Shown: positions 8,463 through 15,754, numbered from the stretch's first letter. The stretch: DNA of 19,617 nucleotides from Candidatus Apopatocola equi (GCA_018065965.1 JAGHSH010000102.1:1-19617); one strand, 5' to 3'. Notes: generated from the letters alone by a model not told the origin. Numbers and translations: made by a program.

Positions 8463-9374
8463 ATGTCCGGACTGGATCCGATCCTCCGGGAGCTGCGCGA
8501 GGCGCTGCCGGAGCTGAGTATAAAGGAAAACGAGCCGCTCTCCGAGCACTGCAGCTTCCGCATCGGCGGGCGCTGCGCGGCATTTGTCGAGCCTGCCTCC
8601 GAGCGGGAGATCGCGGAGCTCTGCCGCATCCTCCGTGCTCACGGAGAAAAGCCCATCCTCATGGGCAACGGCTCCAACCTGCTCATTTCCGATGAGCATT
8701 TCGAGCGGGTGGTGCTCCATCTGGGCAGCGCCTTTTCCGCTGCGGAGCAGGTGGGGGAAACGGGGCTCTATGCCTGCAGCGGCATCACCCTCCGCAAGCT
8801 GGCGCTGACGGCTGCGGAGCATTCGCTGACGGGACTGGAGTTTGCCCACGGCATCCCCGGCACCCTGGGCGGCGCCGTGAGCATGAATGCCGGAGCCTAC
8901 GGCGGCGAGATGGTGCAGGTAGTGCGCCGGGTGCGCTATCTCAGCCCTGAGCTGGAGCTGCGGGAGACCGACGAGCCGCAGCTGAGCTACCGCCACAGCC
9001 GCTTCTCCGACACGGAGGATGTGATCCTCGGCGCGGAGCTGGAGCTGCAGCGGGGCGAGGAGACGGCCATCCGGGAGCAGATGGATACGCTGATGGAAAA
9101 GCGCAGAGCCAGCCAGCCCCTGAATATGCCCAGCGCCGGCAGCACCTTCAAGCGCCCGGTGGGGGGCTATGCCGCCGCGCTCATTGATCAGGCGGGGCTC
9201 AAGGGCTTTGCCGTGGGCGGCGCACAGGTCAGTGAAAAGCACGCGGGCTTCGTGGTCAACCGGGGCGGCGCGAGCTTTGAGGATGTGCTGCGGCTTATGG
9301 AGGAAATCCGGGAGCGGGTCTATGCCGCCTCCGGCATCACGCTGGAGCCGGAAGTGAAGATCGTCCGACCCTGA
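8463..9374 (+). CDS. murB: UDP-N-acetylenolpyruvoylglucosamine reductase (MurB)
   Basis: 303 residues. It is the cytoplasmic FAD enzyme that reduces the enolpyruvyl group of UDP-GlcNAc to make UDP-MurNAc, the second step of peptidoglycan precursor synthesis. FAD-binding features: SFRIGG at 31-36, MGNGSNLL at 67-74, and GIPGTLGGAVSMNAGAYGG at ~130-148. The active-site region has YRHSRF at 176-181, the catalytic serine in SAGSTFKRP (S227), and a C-terminal glutamate in LEPEVKIV (E297). Gap to hprK is 18 bases and GGAAGGGAG precedes the ATG. MurB between hprK and rapZ, rather than among mur genes, is a known arrangement in Clostridia. Confidence 0.97.
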   Translation: MSGLDPILRELREALPELSIKENEPLSEHCSFRIGGRCAAFVEPASEREIAELCRILRAHGEKPILMGNGSNLLISDEHFERVVLHLGSAFSAAEQVGETGLYACSGITLRKLALTAAEHSLTGLEFAHGIPGTLGGAVSMNAGAYGGEMVQVVRRVRYLSPELELRETDEPQLSYRHSRFSDTEDVILGAELELQRGEETAIREQMDTLMEKRRASQPLNMPSAGSTFKRPVGGYAAALIDQAGLKGFAVGGAQVSEKHAGFVVNRGGASFEDVLRLMEEIRERVYAASGITLEPEVKIVRP

Positions 9375-9394
9375 AGGCGGGAGAAGAGAGAAAG

Positions 9395-10249
9395 ATGGAA
9401 CTGATCGTTGTCACCGGCCTCTCCGGAGCCGGAAAGACCCAGGCCGCCAATGTGCTGGAGGATCTGGGCTATTTTGTAATGGATAATGTGCCCGTGGCGC
9501 TGCTGGGGCGCATTGCCGAGTTCGCCGTGGCCTCCGGCAACCGCTTTGAGAGGCTGGCCGTGGTCACGGATATCCGCAGCCAGACGGATTTTGAACCCCT
9601 GAACAAGATCTCCGTGGAGCTGAACGGTCGTATCCTGTTTATGGAGGCTCCCACGGCGGTGCTTGTGAAGCGCTACAAGGAGAGCCGCCGTCCCCACCCC
9701 CTGCAGGGTGAGGGCGTGAGCGTGGAGGAGGGCGTGGACTGGGAACGGCGGCTGCTGGAGAGCGTCCGACGCCGCGCAGACTGGATCATCGACTCCGGCT
9801 CCCTGACGCTGGGTCAGCTGCGCCGGCAGATCGAAACGCTGCTCTCTCCGGGCGGCGCTCACCCGCTCATCCCCGTTACGGTCATGTCCTTCGGCTACAA
9901 GCACGGATTGCCGATGGAGGCGGATCTGGTGCTGGATGTGCGTTTCCTGCCCAATCCCTATTATGACCCGGCGCTCAAGCCCCTGACCGGGCTGGACGGC
10001 CGCGTGCGGGAGTATGTGCTGAACAATGCGCAGGCAGAGGAATTTATGAAAAAGACCACGGAGCTGCTGGCATTTCTCCTGCCCCTCTACACCCGAGAGG
10101 GCAAGACCAGCCTGACCGTGGGCATCGGCTGCACGGGCGGACAGCACCGCAGTGTGGCCGTGGCGGAAACGCTCAGCGGCGCTCTCCGGAGCCGCGGCGT
10201 GAACGCAGAGAGCAATCACCGGGATTGCGGAAGGAGTGTGCGAACATGA
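9395..10249 (+). CDS. rapZ: RNase adapter / nucleotide-binding protein RapZ (YvcJ)
   Basis: 284 residues. P-loop GLSGAGKT lies at 8-15, a second motif VVTDIRSQTDF at ~58-68, and the conserved C-terminal domain has DVRFLPNPYYDP and GIGCTGGQHRSV. In E. coli RapZ is an adapter that presents the small RNA GlmZ to RNase E. In Bacillus the homologue YvcJ binds and hydrolyses nucleotides and its role is less clear. An RNA role here is therefore uncertain. The start lacks a strong ribosome binding site (GGGAG is 14 bases away). The last codon overlaps the yvcK start in an ATGA arrangement (10246-10249), indicating coupled translation. Confidence 0.95.
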   Translation: MELIVVTGLSGAGKTQAANVLEDLGYFVMDNVPVALLGRIAEFAVASGNRFERLAVVTDIRSQTDFEPLNKISVELNGRILFMEAPTAVLVKRYKESRRPHPLQGEGVSVEEGVDWERRLLESVRRRADWIIDSGSLTLGQLRRQIETLLSPGGAHPLIPVTVMSFGYKHGLPMEADLVLDVRFLPNPYYDPALKPLTGLDGRVREYVLNNAQAEEFMKKTTELLAFLLPLYTREGKTSLTVGIGCTGGQHRSVAVAETLSGALRSRGVNAESNHRDCGRSVRT

Positions 10250-11253
10250 AATACAGGAAGAAAGCTGCTCCCAGGGTCGTCGCCATCGGCGGCGGTACGG
10301 GCCTGTCCACCATGCTGCGGGGACTGAAGAAGAAAAAGATCGATCTGACCGCCATCGTCACCGTGGCCGACAACGGCGGCGGCAGCGGTATGCTGCGGCA
10401 GGAGCTGGGTATGCTCCCGCCGGGCGATGTGCGCAACTGCATTCAGGCGCTCTCCAACGCGGAGCCCACCCTGACCAAGCTGCTGGGCTACCGTTTCAAG
10501 GACGGTTCTCTGAAGGGACAGAGCTTCGGCAACCTGTTTCTGGCGGCACTGGACGGCATGAGCGGCAGCTTTGAGGAGGCCGTTCTGACCATGGGCGAGG
10601 TGCTTGCCATTACAGGCCGGGTGTTGCCCGTGACCAATGCCAATGTCCAGCTCTGCGCCGAGTTCACCGACGGGGCGGAGATCGTGGGCGAGTGTGAGAT
10701 CGCCGATTATAAAAAGGGCAGCGACGCCCGCATCCGCCGGGTGTGGCTCAGCCCCGAAAAGCCAGAGCCCCTTCAGAGCTGTCTGGACGCCATCGCGGAG
10801 GCAGATCTGATCCTGCTGGGCCCCGGCTCGCTGTATACCAGCGTCCTGCCGAACCTGCTGGTGGACGGCATCCCCGAGGCCGTCCATGCCTCCAAAGCCA
10901 TGAAGGTCTATGTCATGAATCTGATGACCCAGGACGGCGAAACGGAGAAATATACCGGCGCCGATCACATCCGCGCCCTCTTTGATCACGGCGGCGCGGG
11001 ACTCTTCACCCGGACGCTGGTGAACGATCTGCCCATCCCGCCGGATATGCTGCCCTCCTATGCCGCCGAGGGAGCCTTCCCCATCGAGGCCGATGCAGCA
11101 GAGCTGGCAGCGCTGGGCGTGGAGGCGGAATATGCCCCGGTGGCTAACTGGGAGCAGGGGCTGATCCGGCACAATCCCGATGCGCTGGCAGACGCGATCA
11201 TGGCCCTCTACGAGAAGGAGCATCCCCGCCGGGTGCGGGGCAGCCTGCGCTGA
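10246..11253 (+). CDS. yvcK: Gluconeogenesis factor YvcK (CofD-like family)
   Basis: 335 residues from ATG at 10246, chosen because AAGGAG lies 9 bases upstream and it overlaps the rapZ stop. The protein is of the CofD/YvcK fold and binds UDP-sugars. In Bacillus it is needed for growth on gluconeogenic carbon sources and for correct peptidoglycan enzyme placement. Visible motifs: VVAIGGGTGLS at 11-21, VTVADNGGGSGMLR at ~38-51, LPPGDVRNC at 57-65, and GPGSLYTSVLPN around 190-200. The second motif reads ADNGGGSG, where most relatives have ADDGGSSG. The neighbourhood rapZ-yvcK-whiA is the strongest support for the name. Confidence 0.96.
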   Translation: MKYRKKAAPRVVAIGGGTGLSTMLRGLKKKKIDLTAIVTVADNGGGSGMLRQELGMLPPGDVRNCIQALSNAEPTLTKLLGYRFKDGSLKGQSFGNLFLAALDGMSGSFEEAVLTMGEVLAITGRVLPVTNANVQLCAEFTDGAEIVGECEIADYKKGSDARIRRVWLSPEKPEPLQSCLDAIAEADLILLGPGSLYTSVLPNLLVDGIPEAVHASKAMKVYVMNLMTQDGETEKYTGADHIRALFDHGGAGLFTRTLVNDLPIPPDMLPSYAAEGAFPIEADAAELAALGVEAEYAPVANWEQGLIRHNPDALADAIMALYEKEHPRRVRGSLR

Positions 11254-11263
11254 GGAGGTCGGA

Positions 11264-12178
11264 ATGTCCTTTTCCGCCGATACCAAGACAGAGCTGTGCC
11301 GCGTGCCGCTGAACCGCAGCTGCTGCGCTGCCGCGGAGGCCTACGGGGTGCTGCTCTTTGCCAACACCTTCAGCGGCCGGGAGATCCGCATCATCACCGG
11401 CAGCGCCGCCCTATCCCAGCGGCTGCCGAAGCTCTTCCGCAGAGCCTTCGGCGTGGAGTTCGACGCCCTGCCGGGCGAAAACGCCGCCGGAAAGCGCAGC
11501 TTCCTCATCACCGACAGCGAAAAGATCCTGAAGATCTTTTCCGCCTACGGACAGGAGCCCTCCCTTGCCCTTCATATCAACCTCGGTATGCTGGAGAACG
11601 AATGCTGCCGCGGTGCTTTCCTGCGGGGGGCGTTCCTCTCCGGCGGCAGCATCACCGACCCGGATAAGCGCTACCATATGGAGCTGATGTGCTCCCACCA
11701 GAGCGTGCTGCGGGAGACCATCTCCCTGCTGCAGGAGCTGGGCTTTGAGCCGCGGCTCTCCCGCCGCAGCGGCGGGGAGCTGATCTATTTCAAGCAGTCC
11801 GATGTGATCAGCGATGTGCTTGCCACCATCGGCGCGCCCCTTGCGGGTATGGCGCTGCAGCAGAGCAAGGTGGAGAAGGATATCCGCAATACCATCAACC
11901 GCCGGGTGAACTGCGACAGCGCCAATGCCGACCGCATCGTCTCTGCCGCTCAGGAGCAGCTGGACATGATCCGCCGCATCGACGCGGAGATCGGCATCTC
12001 CGCTCTGCCTGACGCCCTGCAGGAAACCGCCATGCTCCGCATCGCCAACCCGGAATCCTCTCTCGCAGAGCTCTCTGCCCTGTCCTATCCCCCGGTGAGC
12101 AAGAGCTGCCTGAGCCACCGGATGAAAAAGCTCATGGCCTACCTGAGCGAAATGCAGCATGAGCCCTCCGACAGCTGA
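11264..12178 (+). CDS. whiA: DNA-binding protein WhiA
   Basis: 304 residues from ATG at 11264, with GAGGAGGT overlapping the yvcK stop upstream. An N-terminal domain derived from LAGLIDADG homing endonucleases (degenerate, no nuclease activity expected) includes CCRGAFLRGAFLSGGS at ~114-129. The C-terminal helix-turn-helix (LSYPPVSKSCLSHRMKKL, ~273-290) follows the family hallmark NRRVNCDSAN at 212-221. In Streptomyces WhiA controls sporulation genes. In Firmicutes it affects cell division and chromosome segregation. It is the last gene of the operon, followed by a strong terminator. No crh/HPr gene follows, unlike B. subtilis. Confidence 0.96.
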   Translation: MSFSADTKTELCRVPLNRSCCAAAEAYGVLLFANTFSGREIRIITGSAALSQRLPKLFRRAFGVEFDALPGENAAGKRSFLITDSEKILKIFSAYGQEPSLALHINLGMLENECCRGAFLRGAFLSGGSITDPDKRYHMELMCSHQSVLRETISLLQELGFEPRLSRRSGGELIYFKQSDVISDVLATIGAPLAGMALQQSKVEKDIRNTINRRVNCDSANADRIVSAAQEQLDMIRRIDAEIGISALPDALQETAMLRIANPESSLAELSALSYPPVSKSCLSHRMKKLMAYLSEMQHEPSDS

Positions 12179-12190
12179 GCCGGAGAGACG

Positions 12191-12245
12191 AAAAAGACTC
12201 CCTTCTCCGGGCGGAACCGAACCGCCCGGGGAAGGGAGTCTTTTT
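12191..12245. terminator. Bidirectional terminator between whiA and the cupin gene
   Basis: AAAAAGACTCCCTTC (from 12191) pairs with GAAGGGAGTCTTTTT (to 12245), with an inner CCGGGCGG/CCGCCCGG stem. T-runs lie on the 3' side of both strands, so it can stop whiA transcription and the convergent ktr-cupin transcript. The cupin stop codon at 12246-12244 touches its edge. Confidence 0.93.
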
Positions 12246-12504
12246 ATCTGCTTGCCGTGTCCGAAAACAGCCGCTCGGGGAAGGCTGCATCCGGCAGCTC
12301 ACAGCGGGGAACCAGCCGGAAGCCTTCATAGGAGAATTTCGGGGCAGTCGCGCAGCTGATAAAGGTATAGGCCGTCGGATCCAGATTCTCTGCGGCAAAG
12401 ATCGCACCCTTTCCCACACTTACCATGGGCTTCTCTCCGGCGTCAAAATCGTTGCCCAGCCGCTCTGTCCTGCAGCTGCCGTCGGCTTCCCGGATGTAAA
12501 TGCA

Positions 12505-12749
12505 GTCAGAATGCTTGTTGAACAGCATGCCGATAGAAGCGCGGAGCTAATCAATCTCGATGTGTTGGGTAATATCAGCGCGATAAACGCCAAAAAAACC
12601 GCAAGGAGCTACACTTTGCCTCCCAATACAATGGGAAACAGCATGCGTCTCGGTGCGGTTTCCTTAAAAGTAACAGATATCATCAAAGATGTCAAGAATA
12701 TTTTTCCCGACACTTTCTCAAATGATGTATATGTTACCGGGTTGCAATT
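12505..12749. other. AT-richer insertion inside the cupin gene
   Basis: Limits are set by where DUF985 similarity ends and resumes, so they are good to about 10 bases. Composition differs sharply from the flanks. A 10-base direct repeat AACAGCATGC occurs at 12521-12530 and 12637-12646. I found no convincing terminal inverted repeats or target duplication, so the class of element is unknown. The plus strand is open across it (12511-12768) and could be a fragment of a foreign gene, but I do not recognise the product. Confidence 0.55.
12592..12695 (-). ncRNA. Possible short transcription unit (about 70-nt RNA) within the insertion
   Basis: On the minus strand: TTGACA (12695-12690), 17 bases, TACTTT (12672-12667). 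A predicted start near 12660 is followed by AAACCGCA (12661/12603-region stem: 12654-12661 pairs with 12596-12603). An inner TCCCA/TGGGA hairpin (12621-12636) lies between the arms, and the second arm runs into seven T. The -35 is perfect but the -10 matches only at its key positions. This may be an accident of AT-rich DNA, and no known RNA family is recognised. Confidence 0.28.
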
Positions 12750-12979
12750 CAGGCCGCAGCCCTCGTGAAAATACCAGAGCTCCTCGCAGTCGATCTGGTG
12801 GAAATGGGAAATGTCTTCCCGATCCAGAAGAAAGTAGATACTGCCGGCGAGCTTCCGCTCCCCGCCCTCGGCAGCGGTAAAAACCTCGGAGAACCAGCCG
12901 CCCTCCGGGTGTCTCTCCAGCGCATAGGCACGGATCAGTGCAGCGCTTCGCTTTTCTTTATCGGACATGGCAGCTCCTC

Positions 12980-13402
12980 TTACTGTCCGTTCAGCTCGCG
13001 CAGACGCACGATGACCGTGGCTCTCGCCTCCACGGGATCGTCGATGTCCCACACGGCGGTCTCCATGGGGCAGTAGCCGTCATGGGTGCGGTTTTCGATC
13101 TTCTCCACCTCGGTGTCGCAGAGCGCCTCAATGCCGTGGGAGCGCAGCACCTGGGCGGCCCGGTGACTCATGACCGAGGCCCAGACCCGCTCCACGCCCA
13201 GCAGCACATAGAGGAAGGCGGCGGCCTTGCCCACCACCCGGTCGGCGGCCGACCAGCCCGTGAGCTTCCGCCCCTCATCGATCCAGTCCAGCAGCGGCTT
13301 TACGCCCCGCAGCGTGCTTGTCAGGACCTCTCCGTCCCGGCAGAGCGCGGCAGTGTAGTTCCCCTGCAGCAGCAGTTCCCTGGCTTTTTCCAAATCCGTC
13401 AT
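12980..13402 (-). CDS. DUF1893 family protein (TM1506-like)
   Basis: 140 residues. The first half matches the DUF1893 pattern: LEKARELLLQGNYTAALCRDGEVL (start), then an SxxxGxxPLLDWI segment, and ADRVVGKAAAFLYVLLGV at ~53-70. The last ~35 residues (after CPMETAV) are a family-typical end with PMETA. The fold is related to cytidine-deaminase-like proteins from the Thermotoga TM1506 structure, but catalytic zinc ligands are not evident and no reaction is known. AAGGAG precedes the ATG, 20 bases after the ktrA stop, so it belongs to the ktr operon. A link to potassium transport is not established. Confidence 0.85.
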   Translation of the reverse strand: MTDLEKARELLLQGNYTAALCRDGEVLTSTLRGVKPLLDWIDEGRKLTGWSAADRVVGKAAAFLYVLLGVERVWASVMSHRAAQVLRSHGIEALCDTEVEKIENRTHDGYCPMETAVWDIDDPVEARATVIVRLRELNGQ

Positions 13403-13422
13403 GTTCCCTCTCCTTTTCCCCG

Positions 13423-14076
13423 TTAACGGAAGCGCTTGAGTACCTCGTCGTTCTTGCCCAGCGCCAGTATCTTATCTCCTGCGCTGAAGACCGTGTCGGG
13501 GGTGATGGTCATGTTCAGATCCTCTCCCTGCTTGATGGCCAGTATGTTCACGCCGTATTTCCTGCGGATATCCAGCGAGGACAGGTTTTTGCCCACCCAT
13601 TCCTCGGGCACGGAAAGCTCAAAGATGGCGTAGTCGCCGCCCAGTGCGAAATAGTCAAAGACCCGCTCGGAGGCGGCGCGGATGGCCGTCCATTCGGCCA
13701 CCTGTTTTTCGGGATAGATCACCTCGTCGGCGCCGTTGCGGAGCAGGAACTTTTCGTGCCGCTCCCGGCTTGCCCGGGCCACCACCCGGCGGGCGCCCAG
13801 CTCCTTGAGCAGGCAGGTGGTCTCCAGCGAGGACTGAAAGTCATCGCCGATGGCCACGATGCACACATCAAAGTTGGAAATGCCCAGACTGCGCAGAAAC
13901 TGCTCGTCGGTGCTGTCACCCAGCTGCGCATAGGTCACATAGTCCAGCACCGCGTTGATGCAACGCTCGTCCTTGTCCACCGCCATGACCTGACGGTGCA
14001 GCTCAGACATTTTTCTGGCGGCATGGCGGCCGAAGCGGCCCATGCCGATGATCAGTACGGATTTAACGGTATCCAT
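13423..14076 (-). CDS. ktrA: Potassium uptake regulatory subunit, TrkA/KtrA type
   Basis: 217 residues, one RCK unit as in KtrA/KtrC (E. coli TrkA has two). The Rossmann nucleotide-binding loop GMGRFG lies at 11-16 and the acidic residue ending strand 2 is in AVDKDE (~32-37). The C-terminal RCK_C domain (~135-217) has the EWVGKNLSSLDIRRKYGVNILAI pattern in shorter form. It forms a ring that gates the KtrB channel in response to ATP/ADP, and the RCK_C domain of KtrA in many Firmicutes binds c-di-AMP. The gap to ktrB is 12 bases, same strand. Confidence 0.94.
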   Translation of the reverse strand: MDTVKSVLIIGMGRFGRHAARKMSELHRQVMAVDKDERCINAVLDYVTYAQLGDSTDEQFLRSLGISNFDVCIVAIGDDFQSSLETTCLLKELGARRVVARASRERHEKFLLRNGADEVIYPEKQVAEWTAIRAASERVFDYFALGGDYAIFELSVPEEWVGKNLSSLDIRRKYGVNILAIKQGEDLNMTITPDTVFSAGDKILALGKNDEVLKRFR

Positions 14077-14088
14077 CTCTTGCTCCTT

Positions 14089-15411
14089 TCAGCCGACGGT
14101 GATACTCTCTTTGGGATAGCGGGCGGCAAGGCTGCCGGTGGGGTTCAGGGCGGCAAAGACCAGCGTCAGCGCGCCGATGCGGCCCAGGAACATCAGCAGG
14201 ATCAGAATGCCCCGGCTCAGCGCTCCCAGCGAGGCGGTGAGCCCCACGCTGAGTCCCACGGTACAGATCGCGGAGGTACACTCGAAAATGCAGAGGCTCA
14301 GAGGCAGCTCCTCCACGCAGCTGAGGGTGATGCTGCCGAGGACCAGCAGCGAGACATACAGCGTGGCGATGGCGGCGGCAGAGCGCACCGCCTCCTGCGG
14401 CACGCGCCGCCGGAAGATCCGCGCCTCCGAATCCCGTTCAAAAACGGCCCGGGCTGAGGCGAAGAGCACCGCAAAGGTGGTGATCTTCATGCCGCCCGCC
14501 GTGGAGCCGGGGGCGCCGCCCACCAGCATCAGCAGCACGGTGATGCAGCGGCCGCTGTCGGAGAGCTGCGCCAGATCTGCCGTGTTGAACCCCGCCGTGC
14601 GGGGCGTAACGGTCTGGAAAAGGCTCAAATAAAAACGCTCGCTGCCGGACAGAGTGCCCCAGACGGGACGGTTGAACTCATAGAAATAGAAAAAGAGAAA
14701 GGGCAGCGTCAGCAGAAACACGGACATGGCCAGAATGGTCTTGCTCTGCATCCGGTAGCGGTGCAGAGAAAAGCGCTTGGTGCGGAAGTCCTCCCAGGTG
14801 AGAAAGCCCAGCCCGCCGAAGAGAATCAGCGCGCAGACGGTAAGATTTACCGGCGGAGAGGCGGCAAAGGAGGAAAGGGAGCCGCCGCCCATCAGGTCAA
14901 AGCCCGCATTGCAGAAGGCCGAGACAGAGTGGAACACCGCATACCAGATCCCTTTCCACCGTCCTGCCCGAGCGGCCATGGCCGGATAGAGCAGCAGCGC
15001 GCCCAGCGCCTCGGCACAGAAGGAGGTGCGGAGAATGAAGCGGGTCAGCTTCACGATACCGCCCAGATTGGGGGCGGAAATGGATTCCTGCATGAGTCCC
15101 CGCTGCATGAGCCCGATCCTCCTGCCGGAGAACATGGCGATGCTCACGGCCACGGTGACAACGCCCATGCCGCCGATCTGAATGAGCAGCAGAAGCACGG
15201 CCTGTCCGAAGCCGGAAAAATAGGTGGCGGTGTCCGCTACGGCAAGACCCGTTACGCACACGGCGGAGGTGGCGGTGAAGAGTCCCGTGCCGAAGGAGGC
15301 CGTCTGCCCCTCCCGGACGGAGACCGGCAGAGAGAGCAGAACGCTGCCCAGCAGGATGAGAGCGGCAAAGCCAAAGAAGATGATCTGTGAGGAGCTCAGT
15401 CTTTTCCGCAC
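14089..15411 (-). CDS. ktrB: Potassium uptake membrane subunit, TrkH/KtrB type
   Basis: 440 residues from GTG at 15411, preferred because AGGGGGG lies seven bases upstream. The longer in-frame start would run through a terminator and the promoter. About eight or more transmembrane helices form four M1-P-M2 repeats with the selectivity-filter regions visible: TSAVCVTGL (~48-56), SAFCNAGFDL, TPRTAGFNT, and TSAICTVGLS. The glycine in each is the filter residue. Length fits KtrB (~445) rather than TrkH (~480). It pairs with ktrA just downstream. Confidence 0.94.
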   Translation of the reverse strand: MRKRLSSSQIIFFGFAALILLGSVLLSLPVSVREGQTASFGTGLFTATSAVCVTGLAVADTATYFSGFGQAVLLLLIQIGGMGVVTVAVSIAMFSGRRIGLMQRGLMQESISAPNLGGIVKLTRFILRTSFCAEALGALLLYPAMAARAGRWKGIWYAVFHSVSAFCNAGFDLMGGGSLSSFAASPPVNLTVCALILFGGLGFLTWEDFRTKRFSLHRYRMQSKTILAMSVFLLTLPFLFFYFYEFNRPVWGTLSGSERFYLSLFQTVTPRTAGFNTADLAQLSDSGRCITVLLMLVGGAPGSTAGGMKITTFAVLFASARAVFERDSEARIFRRRVPQEAVRSAAAIATLYVSLLVLGSITLSCVEELPLSLCIFECTSAICTVGLSVGLTASLGALSRGILILLMFLGRIGALTLVFAALNPTGSLAARYPKESITVG

Positions 15412-15436
15412 AGGCGATCCCCCCTTTCTGTGAAAC

Positions 15437-15465
15437 AGAATACCGCGCAGGAAAAGATGCGTCAA
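15437..15465 (-). promoter_or_regulatory. Sigma-A promoter of the ktrB-ktrA-DUF1893-cupin operon
   Basis: Minus strand: TTGACG (15465-15460), 17 bases, TATTCT (15442-15437). The predicted start near 15430 gives a leader of only ~20 bases. That leaves no room for a c-di-AMP (ydaO) riboswitch, which controls ktr genes in some Firmicutes. Confidence 0.7.
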
Positions 15466-15493
15466 GTAAAAATTGGAAACGAAGAGGAAAAAC

Positions 15494-15522
15494 AAAAAAG
15501 GGCACCTGCTTCCGCAGGTGCC
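15494..15522 (-). terminator. Terminator-like hairpin upstream of ktrB
   Basis: GGCACCTGC (15501-15509) / GCAGGTGCC (15514-15522) with a 4-base loop. On the minus strand it is followed within a base by six T (15499-15494). It lies ~265 bases downstream of the tRNA terminator and closely resembles it, yet no gene ends directly in front of it. Confidence 0.7.
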
Positions 15523-15581
15523 GCAGACCGGCAAAGGATCCATGCAGCGGAAAAAGAAATGCGCGCTTCAGCCTCGCAGAG

Positions 15582-15752
15582 TTCGCACCCGCAGGTGCGA
15601 ATAAACTAAAATCATTTTTTATGCGGGCTCCGCTCGTATAAAAATACTCTGAGGCGCGCTCTGCCGGCGCGCCCTCGCATCGACCAAGGCGGCAAAGCCG
15701 CCGCGATGGAATGCGAGATTCCCGCCCGGTCAGAAACGGAGTTTTTGACCGG
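15582..15752. repeat. Cluster of five consecutive hairpins (possible intergenic repeat element)
   Basis: Inverted repeats in order: TTCGCACC/GGTGCGAA (15582-15601, perfect); TTTTATGCGGG/CTCGTATAAAA (15617-15643, two G-U pairs); GGCGCGC/GCGCGCC (15653-15673); CTCGCAT/ATGCGAG (15674-15717) enclosing CATCG/CGATG and GGCGGC/GCCGCC; and CCGGTCA/TGACCGG (15726-15752), which extends inward with GAAAC/GTTTT. There is no coding frame of note. This is most of the >300-base non-coding stretch between ktrB and the tRNA gene. Confidence 0.6.
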
Positions 15753-15754
15753 AG

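Larger units (their letters stand above)
12244..12968 (-). pseudogene. DUF985 cupin-family gene, interrupted
   Basis: Two homologous halves lie on the same strand in different frames. The N-part, 12968-12750 (73 residues; AGGAG before the ATG at 12968), has the DUF985 hallmarks HPEGGWF (20-26), SIYFLL, and the metal-site strand SHFHQID-CEELWYFHEG (55-70). The C-part, about 12504-12244, carries IREADG, RTERLGNDFDAGEKP, the AENL segment and SCATAPKFSYEGFRL, which in intact relatives follows the FHEG box after only about nine residues. Between them lie ~245 bp of DNA with about 43% G+C (hand count of 12541-12740), unlike the flanks. The N-part frame runs on into this DNA and stops at 12609. Function of intact DUF985 proteins is poorly known; they are sugar-epimerase-like cupins. 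It is the last gene of the ktr operon, 11 bases after the DUF1893 gene. Confidence 0.8.

Noticed and set aside
7341..9242. 633-codon minus-strand frame
   Set aside because: Antisense shadow of hprK and murB. It would also cover the hprK promoter.
12505..12749. MITE or insertion sequence with terminal inverted repeats
   Set aside because: Comparing the two ends by eye gave only scattered matches and no clear target duplication, so the insertion was left unclassified.
13318..14457. 379-codon plus-strand frame
   Set aside because: Antisense to ktrA and ktrB, which have clear family motifs and ribosome binding sites.
15412..15543. Upstream-extended ATG start for ktrB
   Set aside because: The extension would run through a terminator hairpin and the promoter. 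GTG at 15411 has AGGGGGG at the right distance and matches the family N-terminus.
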